Part shown: positions 15,686 to 22,887 of the stretch, piece after piece
Layout: each line of letters begins with the position of its first letter
Numbering within the stretch: the stretch's first letter is position 1
NCBI RefSeq assembly: GCF_002846555.1
Contig: NZ_PJMS01000001.1
Span: 5,859,501-5,923,500, forward strand
Direction: 5' to 3'
Origin: Aquimarina sp. MAR_2010_214
Lineage (GTDB): Bacteria; Bacteroidota; Bacteroidia; Flavobacteriales; Flavobacteriaceae
DNA: 64,000 nucleotides
The notes under the pieces: model-generated
Databases searched by the model: none
What the model saw: only the letters and a program-made list of their open reading frames with translations
Told to the model about the DNA's origin: nothing
Translations under genes and position numbers: made by a program

Positions 15686-15820
15686 CATGTTATACGAGAT
15701 ATTGCTAAAAACAAATTTTACAAAGAGTTTGTAACGGATAACTCAATACAATTAAAAGATAAATGGAACCATCTGGTGACAGATGATTTAGCAATAATTA
15801 GAATAAAAAATAATTTATAA
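15686..15820 (+). pseudogene. C-terminal fragment of an unknown protein
   Basis: A frame without its own start (CAT GTT ATA CGA ...) gives HVIRDIAKNKFYKEFVTDNS... through DLAIIRIKNNL and ends at TAA 15818-15820. The composition looks coding (helical, Lys/Asp-rich) and it differs in frame from the HAD gene, whose stop is five bases upstream. It is probably the 3' end of a gene cut off by insertion of the HAD unit. A chance frame cannot be excluded. Confidence 0.3.
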
Positions 15821-15886
15821 TTCATCTACATTCCTCCTTTCGAGAAACAAACCTAACCTATAAAAGATAGTATCCATAAGCTAAAA

Positions 15887-16615
15887 ATGAACTACGCAAA
15901 GAATAAAATAGAGCTTCAAGAAAATGGATATTCCGTTTTAGCCAACTTATATTCAGAGAATGAAATAAATCAAATTTTGACTTGTATAAAAAGTACTGAA
16001 CAAGAAGGGAATTCATTTCTAAAAACAAAGGATTTGTTTGCAATTCGACAGCTGACAAAAAATGTTCCTGGATTAACCGAGTTACTGTTTAATGCAAAAC
16101 TGACTACATTAATTTCTGACCTTTCTGAATCCGACTATTTCTTAACCAAAGCTATCTATTTTGACAAACCAAGCGAATCGAATTGGTTTGTAGGGTATCA
16201 TCAGGATTTGAGCATCTCGGTAGATAAAAAAGCAGCTATGGAAAATTATGTGAATTGGACTTTTAAAAAAGGGCAATACGGGGTTCAACCGCCAATTAAA
16301 ATCTTACAGGACACCATCACAATCCGAATTCATTTGGACGATACAGACAAAAATAATGGAGCACTAAAAGTAATTCCAAAATCACATCTAAAGGGAATAA
16401 TTCGAGCAGAATCGAAAGATTGGAAAATTGAAAAAGAGCATATCTGTGAAGTAAAAAAAGGTGGAGTAATGTTAATGAAACCTTTAACTTTACACGCTTC
16501 AAATAGAACAACCAACAGAAAAAAAAGAAGGGTAATCCATTTAGAGTTAAATAAACATAAGCTGGCTGAGCCGTTGAATTGGTTGGAATATTGGAATAAG
16601 AAAACTAGTAAATGA
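15887..16615 (+). CDS. Phytanoyl-CoA dioxygenase family protein
   Basis: 242 residues. A non-haem iron 2-oxoglutarate oxygenase: a YHQDLSISVDKK motif (HxD iron ligands, about residues 105-107), a middle strand TITIRIHLDDTDKNNGALKVIPKSH typical of PhyH proteins, and the distal His plus 2OG-binding Arg in KPLTLHASNRTTNRKKRRVIHLE (about 204-220). The length fits small PhyH hydroxylases acting on free small molecules. No neighbour points to a substrate. It is the last gene before the Crp/SDR group. Confidence 0.88.
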   Translation: MNYAKNKIELQENGYSVLANLYSENEINQILTCIKSTEQEGNSFLKTKDLFAIRQLTKNVPGLTELLFNAKLTTLISDLSESDYFLTKAIYFDKPSESNWFVGYHQDLSISVDKKAAMENYVNWTFKKGQYGVQPPIKILQDTITIRIHLDDTDKNNGALKVIPKSHLKGIIRAESKDWKIEKEHICEVKKGGVMLMKPLTLHASNRTTNRKKRRVIHLELNKHKLAEPLNWLEYWNKKTSK

Positions 16616-16757
16616 TAACCAAAAGGCTATTGTATATTGGCTATAGTACTAATTTTTTATAAGTTTAGCAAGAAATAAAAATAACACAGAATAATCAATG
16701 GATTCAGGTATATTAGCCTTGCTTTGATTCATGTATTTAGCGTTAATAACAATTAAA

Positions 16758-17321
16758 ATGATACATCCTTTACGACAACATATTGAAGAAATAATCAGCC
16801 TTACTGATGAAGAATTCGATTTTGTTTTGAGTCATTTTGAGCAAATCAAAAAACGTAAACATCAATATATCGTTCAGGAAGGAGAAATTGTTAACAAAGA
16901 ATACTGGATCATAAAAGGATGTCTAAAAAGCTATTTTATAGACCATACAGGAAAAGAGCATATACTACAATTTGGGATGGAAAATTGGTGGATTACAGAT
17001 TATGAATCATTTGTAAAACAAACTAAATCCAAAACTTCTATAGACTGTATAGAAGATAGCGAGCTACTCTATATAACTTTTGAAAATAGAGAAAAACTAA
17101 CGGCCAAAATGCATAAAATGGAACGTTTTTGGGCAAAAAAAAGTAAAATTGGTCGAATTGCGCTTCAGAATAGAATCTTATCATTATTGAAAAATTCGAC
17201 TAAAGAACGCTATGAATTACTTCTCGAACACTATCCAAAACTTTTTCAACGTGTTCCCAAAAAAATGATTGCTGCATATTTAGGAGTTTCCAGAGAAACG
17301 CTTAGCAGACTAAACTCTTAA
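16758..17321 (+). CDS. Crp/Fnr family transcriptional regulator
   Basis: 187 residues from MIHPLRQHIEEII. A frame nine codons longer exists, but family members start here. The cyclic-nucleotide-binding-like domain (about 15-120) has IVQEGEIVNKEYWIIKGCLKSYF and EHILQFGMENWWITDYESF. The C-terminal helix-turn-helix has LFQRVPKKMIAAYLGVSRETLSRLNS. This is the flavobacterial Crp type that lacks clear cAMP-contact residues. It probably controls the tautomerase-SDR-NTF2 group 300 bases downstream. It shows no cassette features. Confidence 0.9.
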   Translation: MIHPLRQHIEEIISLTDEEFDFVLSHFEQIKKRKHQYIVQEGEIVNKEYWIIKGCLKSYFIDHTGKEHILQFGMENWWITDYESFVKQTKSKTSIDCIEDSELLYITFENREKLTAKMHKMERFWAKKSKIGRIALQNRILSLLKNSTKERYELLLEHYPKLFQRVPKKMIAAYLGVSRETLSRLNS

Positions 17322-17352
17322 TTTTATTTCTTTTACCGCATTTATACGCTTC

Positions 17353-17523
17353 AACCCGAATTATACATTAGAACTTCGTTATGAGACTTGAAAGTACCCT
17401 AAAATATGGCATTTTCTTAGTTTTTGCATAGCATCGCTACGGTTAAACTGAAAAATGTAGTGCAACGGTATATTTTGAAGTAGTTTCAAGAGGTAATAGA
17501 TTTTCTAATGTATAATTCGGGTT
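17353..17523. repeat. M1 palindromic element, copy 1
   Basis: 171 bp with 21-bp perfect terminal inverted repeats (AACCCGAATTATACATTAGAA) and further internal complementarity (CTTGAAA...TAC...AAATAT on both arms), so the whole element can fold into one long imperfect hairpin. The centre carries GCATAGC-atc-GCTACGG. The second copy at 59343-59513 has the same length and about 93% identity. It lies between the Crp gene and the tautomerase; it has no coding frame and no transposase. Confidence 0.85.
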
Positions 17524-17620
17524 AAAGTGATATGTATCACTTTAAAGAAGTGACAATCCTCCTTCCTAATAATCACATTCTACAACACCTTTGTATGACA
17601 ATTAATTTAATAAAAAAGTC

Positions 17621-17815
17621 ATGCCATACATTAACATTAAAGTTACCGATGAACAAGTAACGACAGACCAAAAACGTCTATTAATAGAAGGAGTTACACA
17701 GCTCGTTGTTGACATATTGAACAAAAACCCAAAAACGACTCATGTCGTTATTGAAGAAATACCCATCAAAAATTGGGGGGTAAACGGCAAACAATATTTA
17801 GGAACTAAAAAATAA
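17621..17815 (+). CDS. 4-oxalocrotonate tautomerase family protein
   Basis: 64 residues starting MPYINIKVTDEQVTTDQKR; Pro immediately after the initiator Met is the catalytic N-terminal base of the family once Met is removed. The middle helix ends in VVDILNKNPKTTHVVIEEIP, and the C-terminal hairpin has WGVNGKQYLG. The length matches 4-OT subunits, which work as hexamers. It ends 5 bases before the SDR start and probably forms an operon with it. Confidence 0.9.
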   Translation: MPYINIKVTDEQVTTDQKRLLIEGVTQLVVDILNKNPKTTHVVIEEIPIKNWGVNGKQYLGTKK

Positions 17816-17820
17816 AAACC

Positions 17821-18564
17821 ATGAAAAACAAAACAGTAATTATTACAGGAGCATCCACCGGAATTGGTAAAGAAATTGCAAAATACTTTATAGCAAGAGA
17901 AAGTAATGTGGTAATGAACTCTTCTAACGAAGAAAACTTAAAAAACGCTTATGAAGAACTCGGTTCTCCTTCGAATGCAATCTACCTGGCAGGAGATATA
18001 AGCAAACAAGAGACAGGACGAAAACTTGTAAGCCTGGCAATAGAAAAATTCAATACTGTAGCTGTTTTAATTAATAATGCAGGAGTATTTTCTCCAAAAC
18101 CTTTTTTAGATGTTGAAGAAAAAGATTTAGATCATTATTGGAATGTAAACCTAAAAGGAACATATTTTACATCGCAAGCTGTGATTCCTCATATGATAAA
18201 ACAACAAAATGGTTCAATTATAAACATCGGAACCGTCTTAGTTGACCATGCCATAGATGGATTCCCGGCAACAGCTCCTCTTACGAGTAAAGGTGCCATA
18301 CATGCTTTAACCAGGCAACTTGCTGCCGAATTTGGTAAAAATAATATCAAAGTAAACACAATTGCTCCTGGGATAATCAGAAGCCCATTACAAGGTAAAA
18401 TCGGAATTGAAGATGCCGATAGTTTAGCAGGATTGCATTTACTAAACCGAATTGGAGAAGCTAATGAAATTGCAGAAGCAGCATATTATTTGGCTACATC
18501 AAATTTTGTAACCGGAGAAACAATTAATGTGGCAGGAGGACATACAGTTGGACACGCCATCTAA
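17821..18564 (+). CDS. SDR family oxidoreductase lacking the catalytic Tyr
   Basis: 247 residues with a classical SDR fold: TGASTGIGKEIA (NAD(P)-binding glycine loop, residues 10-21), NNAGVFSPKPF, and the C-terminal APGIIRSPL and VTGETINVAGGHTVGH. At the active site, where YxxxK is expected, the sequence is APLTSKGAIHAL (Pro in place of Tyr, Lys kept), and the Ser position reads NIGTVLVDHA. So the usual Ser-Tyr-Lys triad is not intact. It may bind cofactor without the standard reduction, or use other residues. Operon with the tautomerase and NTF2-like genes. Confidence 0.88.
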   Translation: MKNKTVIITGASTGIGKEIAKYFIARESNVVMNSSNEENLKNAYEELGSPSNAIYLAGDISKQETGRKLVSLAIEKFNTVAVLINNAGVFSPKPFLDVEEKDLDHYWNVNLKGTYFTSQAVIPHMIKQQNGSIINIGTVLVDHAIDGFPATAPLTSKGAIHALTRQLAAEFGKNNIKVNTIAPGIIRSPLQGKIGIEDADSLAGLHLLNRIGEANEIAEAAYYLATSNFVTGETINVAGGHTVGHAI

Positions 18565-18575
18565 AAAAATAAATT

Positions 18576-18944
18576 ATGTATCAAGAAAATATAAAAGAAA
18601 TCGAAAGTCTAATTACCGATTACTTTGAGGGAATTTTTTATGGAGATATAACCAAACTTGAATCTTGTTTTCATGAAAAGGCATATATCTATGGAGATAT
18701 CAAAGGTGTAGATTATTTAAAAAGCGTAAATGAATATATCGAGGGAGTTAAAAGTAGACAAAGTCCTAGAGATTTAAACGAGAATCTAAAAATGAAAATT
18801 ATAGGGATCGATATTATGGGTAAAATTGCCATGGCAAAATTACACGTCCCCATGCTAGGTTATAATTATTACGACTATTTATCATTAACCAAAATCAATA
18901 AGGATTGGAAAATTGTAAATAAGCTATTCACTCATGTGCAATAA
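18576..18944 (+). CDS. NTF2-like (SnoaL/lumazine-binding) protein
   Basis: 122 residues with the NTF2-like pattern: an N-terminal helix ESLITDYFEGIFYGDITKLESCFHEKAYIYG, a helix VDYLKSVNEYIEGVKSRQ, and C-terminal beta strands MGKIAMAKLHVPMLGYNYYDYLSLTKINKDWKIVNKLF. Family members act as small enzymes or binding proteins. It follows the SDR gene by 11 bases in the same operon. No catalytic residues can be assigned. Confidence 0.85.
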   Translation: MYQENIKEIESLITDYFEGIFYGDITKLESCFHEKAYIYGDIKGVDYLKSVNEYIEGVKSRQSPRDLNENLKMKIIGIDIMGKIAMAKLHVPMLGYNYYDYLSLTKINKDWKIVNKLFTHVQ

Positions 18945-19133
18945 ATAAAGTGTTAACCTATTGTGCATTTAGATATTTTTGAATTTCAAATTTGTCAATT
19001 CGATTTCTTCGACCATAGGAAGAAGTATATCGAGAATAGGATTTGGGATCAAAAAACCAGATTCTGACGAATCAGAACAAAAAAAGATGAAGAGTTTCTT
19101 ATAGCGGATAAAGTCTATTAGAGCTATGAATTA

Positions 19134-19295
19134 GAACTCATATTTAAACTTTTTGGTTTTAAGTGAAAATTAAATGTTTTTAGCTCTGTTGAAGGCTTTT
19201 TTGATTTGCATAGCAGGGCTACAGAAATAAAAAAAGATAAAAACAGGGTTGAAAACAATAATTTTTTAGCAAATCGAAAAAGTTTAAATGAGTTC
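19134..19295. repeat. M2 palindromic element, copy 1
   Basis: 162 bp with terminal inverted repeats GAACTCATATTTAAACTTTTT / GAAAAAGTTTAAATGAGTTC and the central sequence GATTTGCATAGCAGGGCTACAG. The second copy is at 41161-41320; their right ends are identical over 20 bases. The centre resembles that of M1 (GCATAGCA..GCTA), so M1 and M2 may be two families built on one plan. No coding capacity. Confidence 0.75.
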
Positions 19296-19376
19296 TTACA
19301 ATAAACCCTTTGAAGGGTTAAAAAATAACCTCATATTTGCATCATAATTTTGAACCAAAAAACAAGTTTTAAGCCT

Positions 19377-19500
19377 ATGCTATTATTTTTTACATATAAA
19401 AAGGACGCTGTAAAGCCGTTTTTAAATCAAGAATATAGGTAGCAAACTATACATGAGATATAAAAAACATAAGCGTCCAATACATTTGGACGCTTTTTTT
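19377..19500 (+). promoter_or_regulatory. Leader-peptide/terminator module 1
   Basis: A 21-codon frame (19377-19442) encodes MLLFFTYKKDAVKPFLNQEYR. Inside it lies GGACGCT (19403-19409). Downstream, AAGCGTCCAA (19471-19480) pairs with TTGGACGCTT (19485-19494) as a 10-bp terminator stem followed by a T run. GGACGCT can instead pair with AGCGTCC (19472-19478), which would prevent the terminator. This is the three-segment design of an attenuator in which translation of the leader frees the terminator strand. Mechanism inferred, not shown. Confidence 0.5.
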
Positions 19501-19753
19501 TATCATCTTTTTTTGTATATCTATTTTATCAAACAAAATGGTATTTGAGAGATAAACATCAGAACAGCAATTGGTTACCAAACAGGCAATATCCGTTAAA
19601 AAACGGACAGGGATTCTTATGCCTAAAAACAACACAACACACTGAATACCAATAAATTAAATCTTTAATTTTAGTTGTATAATTAAAAAATAGATTACAT
19701 ATTTGCACCGCAGTTCATAAATTGCAAAACCATAAATAGTTAATCTTTAATAA

Positions 19754-19898
19754 CCGAAGTAATATGATTTTTACAGACATATATTGCAACACTCCAAAAG
19801 AACCAGGTTCTTTTAAGAGTATGCTTCGGGACTTCACCAATACATAATTTCCATTATATATGAGAAGAAGTCCGAAGCCATAAAGTTTCGGGTTTTTT
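19754..19898 (+). promoter_or_regulatory. Leader-peptide attenuator module 2 upstream of rtcB
   Basis: Four complementary segments. 1: CCGAAG (19754-19759). 2: GCTTCGGGACTTC (19823-19835). 3: GAAGTCCGAAGC (19867-19878). 4: TTCGG (19887-19891) followed by a T run (to 19898). Segments 1:2, 2:3 (12 bp, one bulge) and 3:4 (terminator) are mutually exclusive pairs, as in classical attenuators. A 27-codon frame (19764-19847; MIFTDIYCNTPKEPGSFKSM and on) starts after segment 1 and covers segment 2. The next gene, 180 bases on, is rtcB. Structure seen in sequence; control of rtcB is inference. Confidence 0.55.
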
Positions 19899-20076
19899 AT
19901 TTTTCCTTTTAATCAGATTGCATTGTCACACTGAGCCCTTCGATAAACTCAAGACAGGCTTTGTCGAAGTGTAATTGAAATCTCAATAAAATCTCTCGAA
20001 ACATTTTATCAAGTTTATGTCAGTAATGAAAATTCATTACATCACTCATTATTGACAAATATCAAAACCTATACTA

Positions 20077-21468
20077 ATGGGAAAGAAACTAAGCGGAAAG
20101 GACCTAATTAAATTAGGCTTTCCAAAGAATAATAGTATTAATGTGGCTTTGGGTCAGATTAATCGATATCAAAAGAGAGTAAAAAAAGAACACATATTAA
20201 TTGAAGCTAAAAAAGTATTGCTTAATCCAGAAGCATATCATGGTGATGGTATCTGGGGAAAGATAGCAGAGAGTTTATTAAAACCTGTAGAGGTCAAAAA
20301 GCATGCATTGAAAACAACTCGCTCTCCTTTTCAGATTTATGGTGAAAACGAAATTGATGAACAAGCAAAATATCAATTATTTGATGCCTTAAAATTACCG
20401 GTTGCAATTGCAGGAGCTTTAATGCCAGATGCCCATACTGGATATGGTCTTCCTATCGGAGGAGTTTTGGCAACAAAGAATGCTGTGATTCCTTATGGAG
20501 TTGGAGTAGATATTGGATGTAGAATGTGTTTAACGGTCTATCCAATAGCAATCTCTTATCTCAAAGGAAAAAAGCATCAGCTTGAGAATATACTTTCTGA
20601 ACATACCAAGTTCGGAATGTATGAAACTCATAAGATAAAGCATGACCATGAGATCTTTGAACGAGATGAATTTAAAACCATTCCGTTAGTAAAAAGATTG
20701 AAAGACAAAGCGTATAAGCAGCTAGGAACCTCTGGTGGTGGTAATCACTTTGTAGAATTTGGAGTAATTACCATTACAGATGCAACAAATGAATGGGGAT
20801 TGAAGACTGGTGAGTATTTAGGCGTTTTATCACATAGTGGTTCAAGAGGGTTGGGAGCTAATATTGCCAAACACTATACCTATTTAGCTACTAAGCAATG
20901 TCCGTTACCAAAGCATGTACAACAATTGGCTTGGTTAGATTTAGATACTCACGATGGCCAGGAATATTGGCTGGCGATGAATCTTGCTGGTGATTATGCA
21001 CAAGCTTGTCATGATGATATTCATGCTAGGATAGGAAAGTTATTAGGGTCAAAACCCATAGCAAAAATTGAAAATCATCACAACTTTGCCTGGAAACAAG
21101 AGGTTAATGGCGAAGAGTGCATTGTGCATAGAAAAGGAGCTACACCAGCTGCCAAAGGTGAATTGGGAATCATTCCCGGTTCTATGACGGCACCAGGTTT
21201 TATTGTTAGAGGATTAGGAAACGAAGCAAGTTTACAATCTGCATCGCATGGGGCTGGTCGCTTACACTCTCGAAGAAAATGTAAAGAGAAATTTACAAAA
21301 AATGAGATCAAAAAGCAGTTAAAAGCGCATGATGTAACTCTTATAGGAGGAGGAATCGATGAGGCACCAATGGCATACAAAAACATTGAAAAAGTAATGG
21401 CCAATCAACAAGAACTCGTAGAAATTCTTGGAACATTTACGCCAAAAATTGTTCGAATGGATAAATAA
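20077..21468 (+). CDS. rtcB: RtcB family RNA ligase
   Basis: 463 residues, full length. It joins RNA 3'-phosphate or 2',3'-cyclic phosphate to 5'-OH ends using GTP and Mn. Conserved elements: MPDAHTGYGLPIGGV (about residue 114), GVGVDIGCRM (metal-binding Asp and Cys, about 141-150), LGTSGGGNHFVEFG (His ligand), LSHSGSRGLG, IENHHNFAW, HRKGATPA, and SASHGAGRLHSRRK (guanylylated His, about 390). It is followed by a PrfH gene; the RtcB2-PrfH pairing is known to repair ribosomes cleaved in the 16S decoding centre. A repeat of about 135 bp separates the two genes here, so read-through or a second promoter is needed. Confidence 0.95.
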   Translation: MGKKLSGKDLIKLGFPKNNSINVALGQINRYQKRVKKEHILIEAKKVLLNPEAYHGDGIWGKIAESLLKPVEVKKHALKTTRSPFQIYGENEIDEQAKYQLFDALKLPVAIAGALMPDAHTGYGLPIGGVLATKNAVIPYGVGVDIGCRMCLTVYPIAISYLKGKKHQLENILSEHTKFGMYETHKIKHDHEIFERDEFKTIPLVKRLKDKAYKQLGTSGGGNHFVEFGVITITDATNEWGLKTGEYLGVLSHSGSRGLGANIAKHYTYLATKQCPLPKHVQQLAWLDLDTHDGQEYWLAMNLAGDYAQACHDDIHARIGKLLGSKPIAKIENHHNFAWKQEVNGEECIVHRKGATPAAKGELGIIPGSMTAPGFIVRGLGNEASLQSASHGAGRLHSRRKCKEKFTKNEIKKQLKAHDVTLIGGGIDEAPMAYKNIEKVMANQQELVEILGTFTPKIVRMDK

Positions 21469-21470
21469 AA

Positions 21471-21548
21471 GTTAGGGCGTTACCCAAAGGGTCGGGCTTT
21501 CGGCAGTCGCTCTCTGCGAGGAGCTCCAACAAAACCTCAATCCCTAAC
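21471..21548. repeat. Inverted-end repeat between rtcB and prfH
   Basis: GTTAGGG (21471-21477) and CCCTAAC (21542-21548) are inverted ends around a G+C-richer core (GGGTCGGGCTTTCGGCAGTCGC, then GCTCTCTGCGAGGAGC, itself a hairpin). It is much richer in G+C than its surroundings. Elements with this GTTAGGGCGTTACCC...TCCCTAACGC design are, from memory, abundant in flavobacterial genomes; I cannot verify that here. Confidence 0.6.
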
Positions 21549-21557
21549 GCAAAATTA

Positions 21558-21590
21558 AGACCTCACAGGTTTTTAAAACCTGTGAGGTCT
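21558..21590. repeat. Perfect 16-bp hairpin before prfH
   Basis: AGACCTCACAGGTTTT-t-AAAACCTGTGAGGTCT is a perfect palindrome with a one-base loop. It could act as a terminator (in either direction) or as a dispersed palindromic repeat. A GTG-started extension of the prfH frame would run through its right arm; that argues for the ATG at 21606 as the real start. Confidence 0.75.
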
Positions 21591-21605
21591 GTAAAAAACA
21601 AGAAA

Positions 21606-22301
21606 ATGAATCAAAAGATTATACAAATAACAGCGGGAAGAGGCCCGGCAGAATGTTGCTGGGTCGTAGCCCAAGTACTTAAATGTTTTTTGGAAGATGT
21701 ACAAAAAGTGGGATTAACCTATACTATTCTCCAAAGAATAAAAGGCATAGAAAACGGCACAGTACAATCGGTTACAATAAAACTAGAAGGCAATGAAGTT
21801 ACTTCATTTGCGAGTTCTTGGTTAGGAACTGTACAATGGATAGGAACCTCGACTTTTCGTAAATATCATAAACGAAAAAATTGGTTTATCGGTATTTATG
21901 AATTAGATCTTATACCTATAAAAAAAATAGCCGAAAAAGATATTGTATTTCAAACTATGCGAAGTTCGGGGCCGGGAGGTCAGCACGTAAATAAGGTGAA
22001 TTCTGCAGTTAGAGCAACACATAAACCAACAGGAACAATTGCAGTAGCCATGGATAGTCGATCGCAGCATCAGAACAAAAAAATTGCTATCGAACGATTA
22101 AAAACCAAAGTAGTCGCAGTGCAGTTAGAACAACTAAAAAAATCGCTGTCAGACGAATGGGAAAACCACTTAAATGTTCTACGCGGTAATCCAATTAGAG
22201 TATTTAAAGGAACTGATTTCAAAAAGAAAAAAGAAGTAAAAACCTTTAAAAACAAACGAAATCAATTAAAAAATGATTTACGTAATCAATTAAAGAATTA
22301 G
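21606..22301 (+). CDS. prfH: Peptide chain release factor H (PrfH-like)
   Basis: 231 residues from ATG 21606. The release-factor catalytic domain is clear: MRSSGPGGQHVNKVNSAVRATH with the GGQ motif at about residues 125-127. It lacks the long N-terminal and stop-codon-recognition domains of RF1/RF2. The C-terminal region is Lys-rich (KKKKEVKTFKNKRNQ). PrfH paired with RtcB releases peptides from ribosomes damaged in the decoding centre so that the break can be religated. It lies downstream of rtcB and 3 bases ahead of a TPR gene. Confidence 0.93.
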   Translation: MNQKIIQITAGRGPAECCWVVAQVLKCFLEDVQKVGLTYTILQRIKGIENGTVQSVTIKLEGNEVTSFASSWLGTVQWIGTSTFRKYHKRKNWFIGIYELDLIPIKKIAEKDIVFQTMRSSGPGGQHVNKVNSAVRATHKPTGTIAVAMDSRSQHQNKKIAIERLKTKVVAVQLEQLKKSLSDEWENHLNVLRGNPIRVFKGTDFKKKKEVKTFKNKRNQLKNDLRNQLKN

Positions 22302-22304
22302 AAA

Positions 22305-22838
22305 ATGAGTAATTTACTAGACAAATATTTATTTCAGGCATTAGACGCCTATCCTTATAACTTAGAGGAAGCTGTAGAGTCTTTAAACTATGCATTGTCT
22401 TATGATGAAAAAAATCCGATTGCATTAAGTCTTTTGGGTCAGATATATGCAGAAAGTTTGAAGAATTACGAGGTTGCAAAAGAGTATTATCAGCAAGCTT
22501 TAGCAGAGGACATGTATGCATTAGATGTATATCCAAAGTATATCAATGTTCTACTTTGGAATGAAGATTATGACGAAGCCGAAAAACTAGTTGACTTTGC
22601 CCTAACCGTAAAAGGAACAGATAAGGCAATGCTATATCTAAAAAAAGGAATTCTTTTTGAGCAAAAAAAAGGCTATAAAAAAGCATTAAAATATCTGAAG
22701 TTGGCAAAAGAGAATGCCTACAATAATCATTTCATCAATGAAATAAAAGAAGAGGAAGAACGAATTAAAAATAAAATGCCAAAGAAGAAAAAATCTAAGG
22801 ATAAGTCTTCTTCTAAAAAATCAAAGAAGAAATCATAA
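22305..22838 (+). CDS. TPR-repeat protein with basic tail
   Basis: 177 residues. TPR helices span about residues 10-150, with units such as PIALSLLGQIYAESLKNYEVAKEYYQQAL, YPKYINVLLWNEDYDEAEKLVDFAL and AMLYLKKGILFEQKKGYKKALKYLKLA. The last 25 residues are almost all Lys/Ser, an RNA- or ribosome-binding type tail. It starts 3 bases after prfH, so it is probably co-translated and may bind damaged ribosomes or the repair enzymes (inference from the operon). Confidence 0.85.
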   Translation: MSNLLDKYLFQALDAYPYNLEEAVESLNYALSYDEKNPIALSLLGQIYAESLKNYEVAKEYYQQALAEDMYALDVYPKYINVLLWNEDYDEAEKLVDFALTVKGTDKAMLYLKKGILFEQKKGYKKALKYLKLAKENAYNNHFINEIKEEEERIKNKMPKKKKSKDKSSSKKSKKKS

Positions 22839-22840
22839 AG

Positions 22841-22872
22841 CACATCATCCCAGCTTTTGCTGGGATGATGTA
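22841..22872 (+). terminator. Rho-independent terminator of the rtcB-prfH-TPR unit
   Basis: ACATCATCCCAGC-tttt-GCTGGGATGATGT is a 13-bp perfect stem with a four-base loop just after the TPR stop. Only a short T/A tail follows, so it may act in both directions or as an mRNA 3' end stabiliser. Confidence 0.75.
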
Positions 22873-22887
22873 TTGAAAATCAAAAAA

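Larger units (their letters stand above)
18945..20076. other. Long intergenic region before rtcB with two leader/terminator modules
   Basis: 1.1 kb without a normal-sized gene. In order: about 190 bp of unassigned A+T-rich DNA; the M2 palindrome (19134-19295); the small hairpin AACCC-tttga-AGGGTT (19312-19324); module 1, a 21-codon frame with a terminator (19377-19500); module 2, a 27-codon frame with competing hairpins and a terminator (19754-19898); a TCACACTGAGCCCTTCGAT...GTCGAAGTG stretch (19924-19972) of a kind widely repeated in flavobacterial genomes; then about 100 bp to the rtcB start. Both modules are preceded by sequences resembling -7 boxes (CATATTTG at about 19331 and 19695). Confidence 0.6.

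Noticed and set aside
20077..22301. Assigning rtcB-prfH as a novel system
   Set aside because: The pairing and its role in ribosome repair are already known; only the attenuators and the TPR protein are treated as possibly new.
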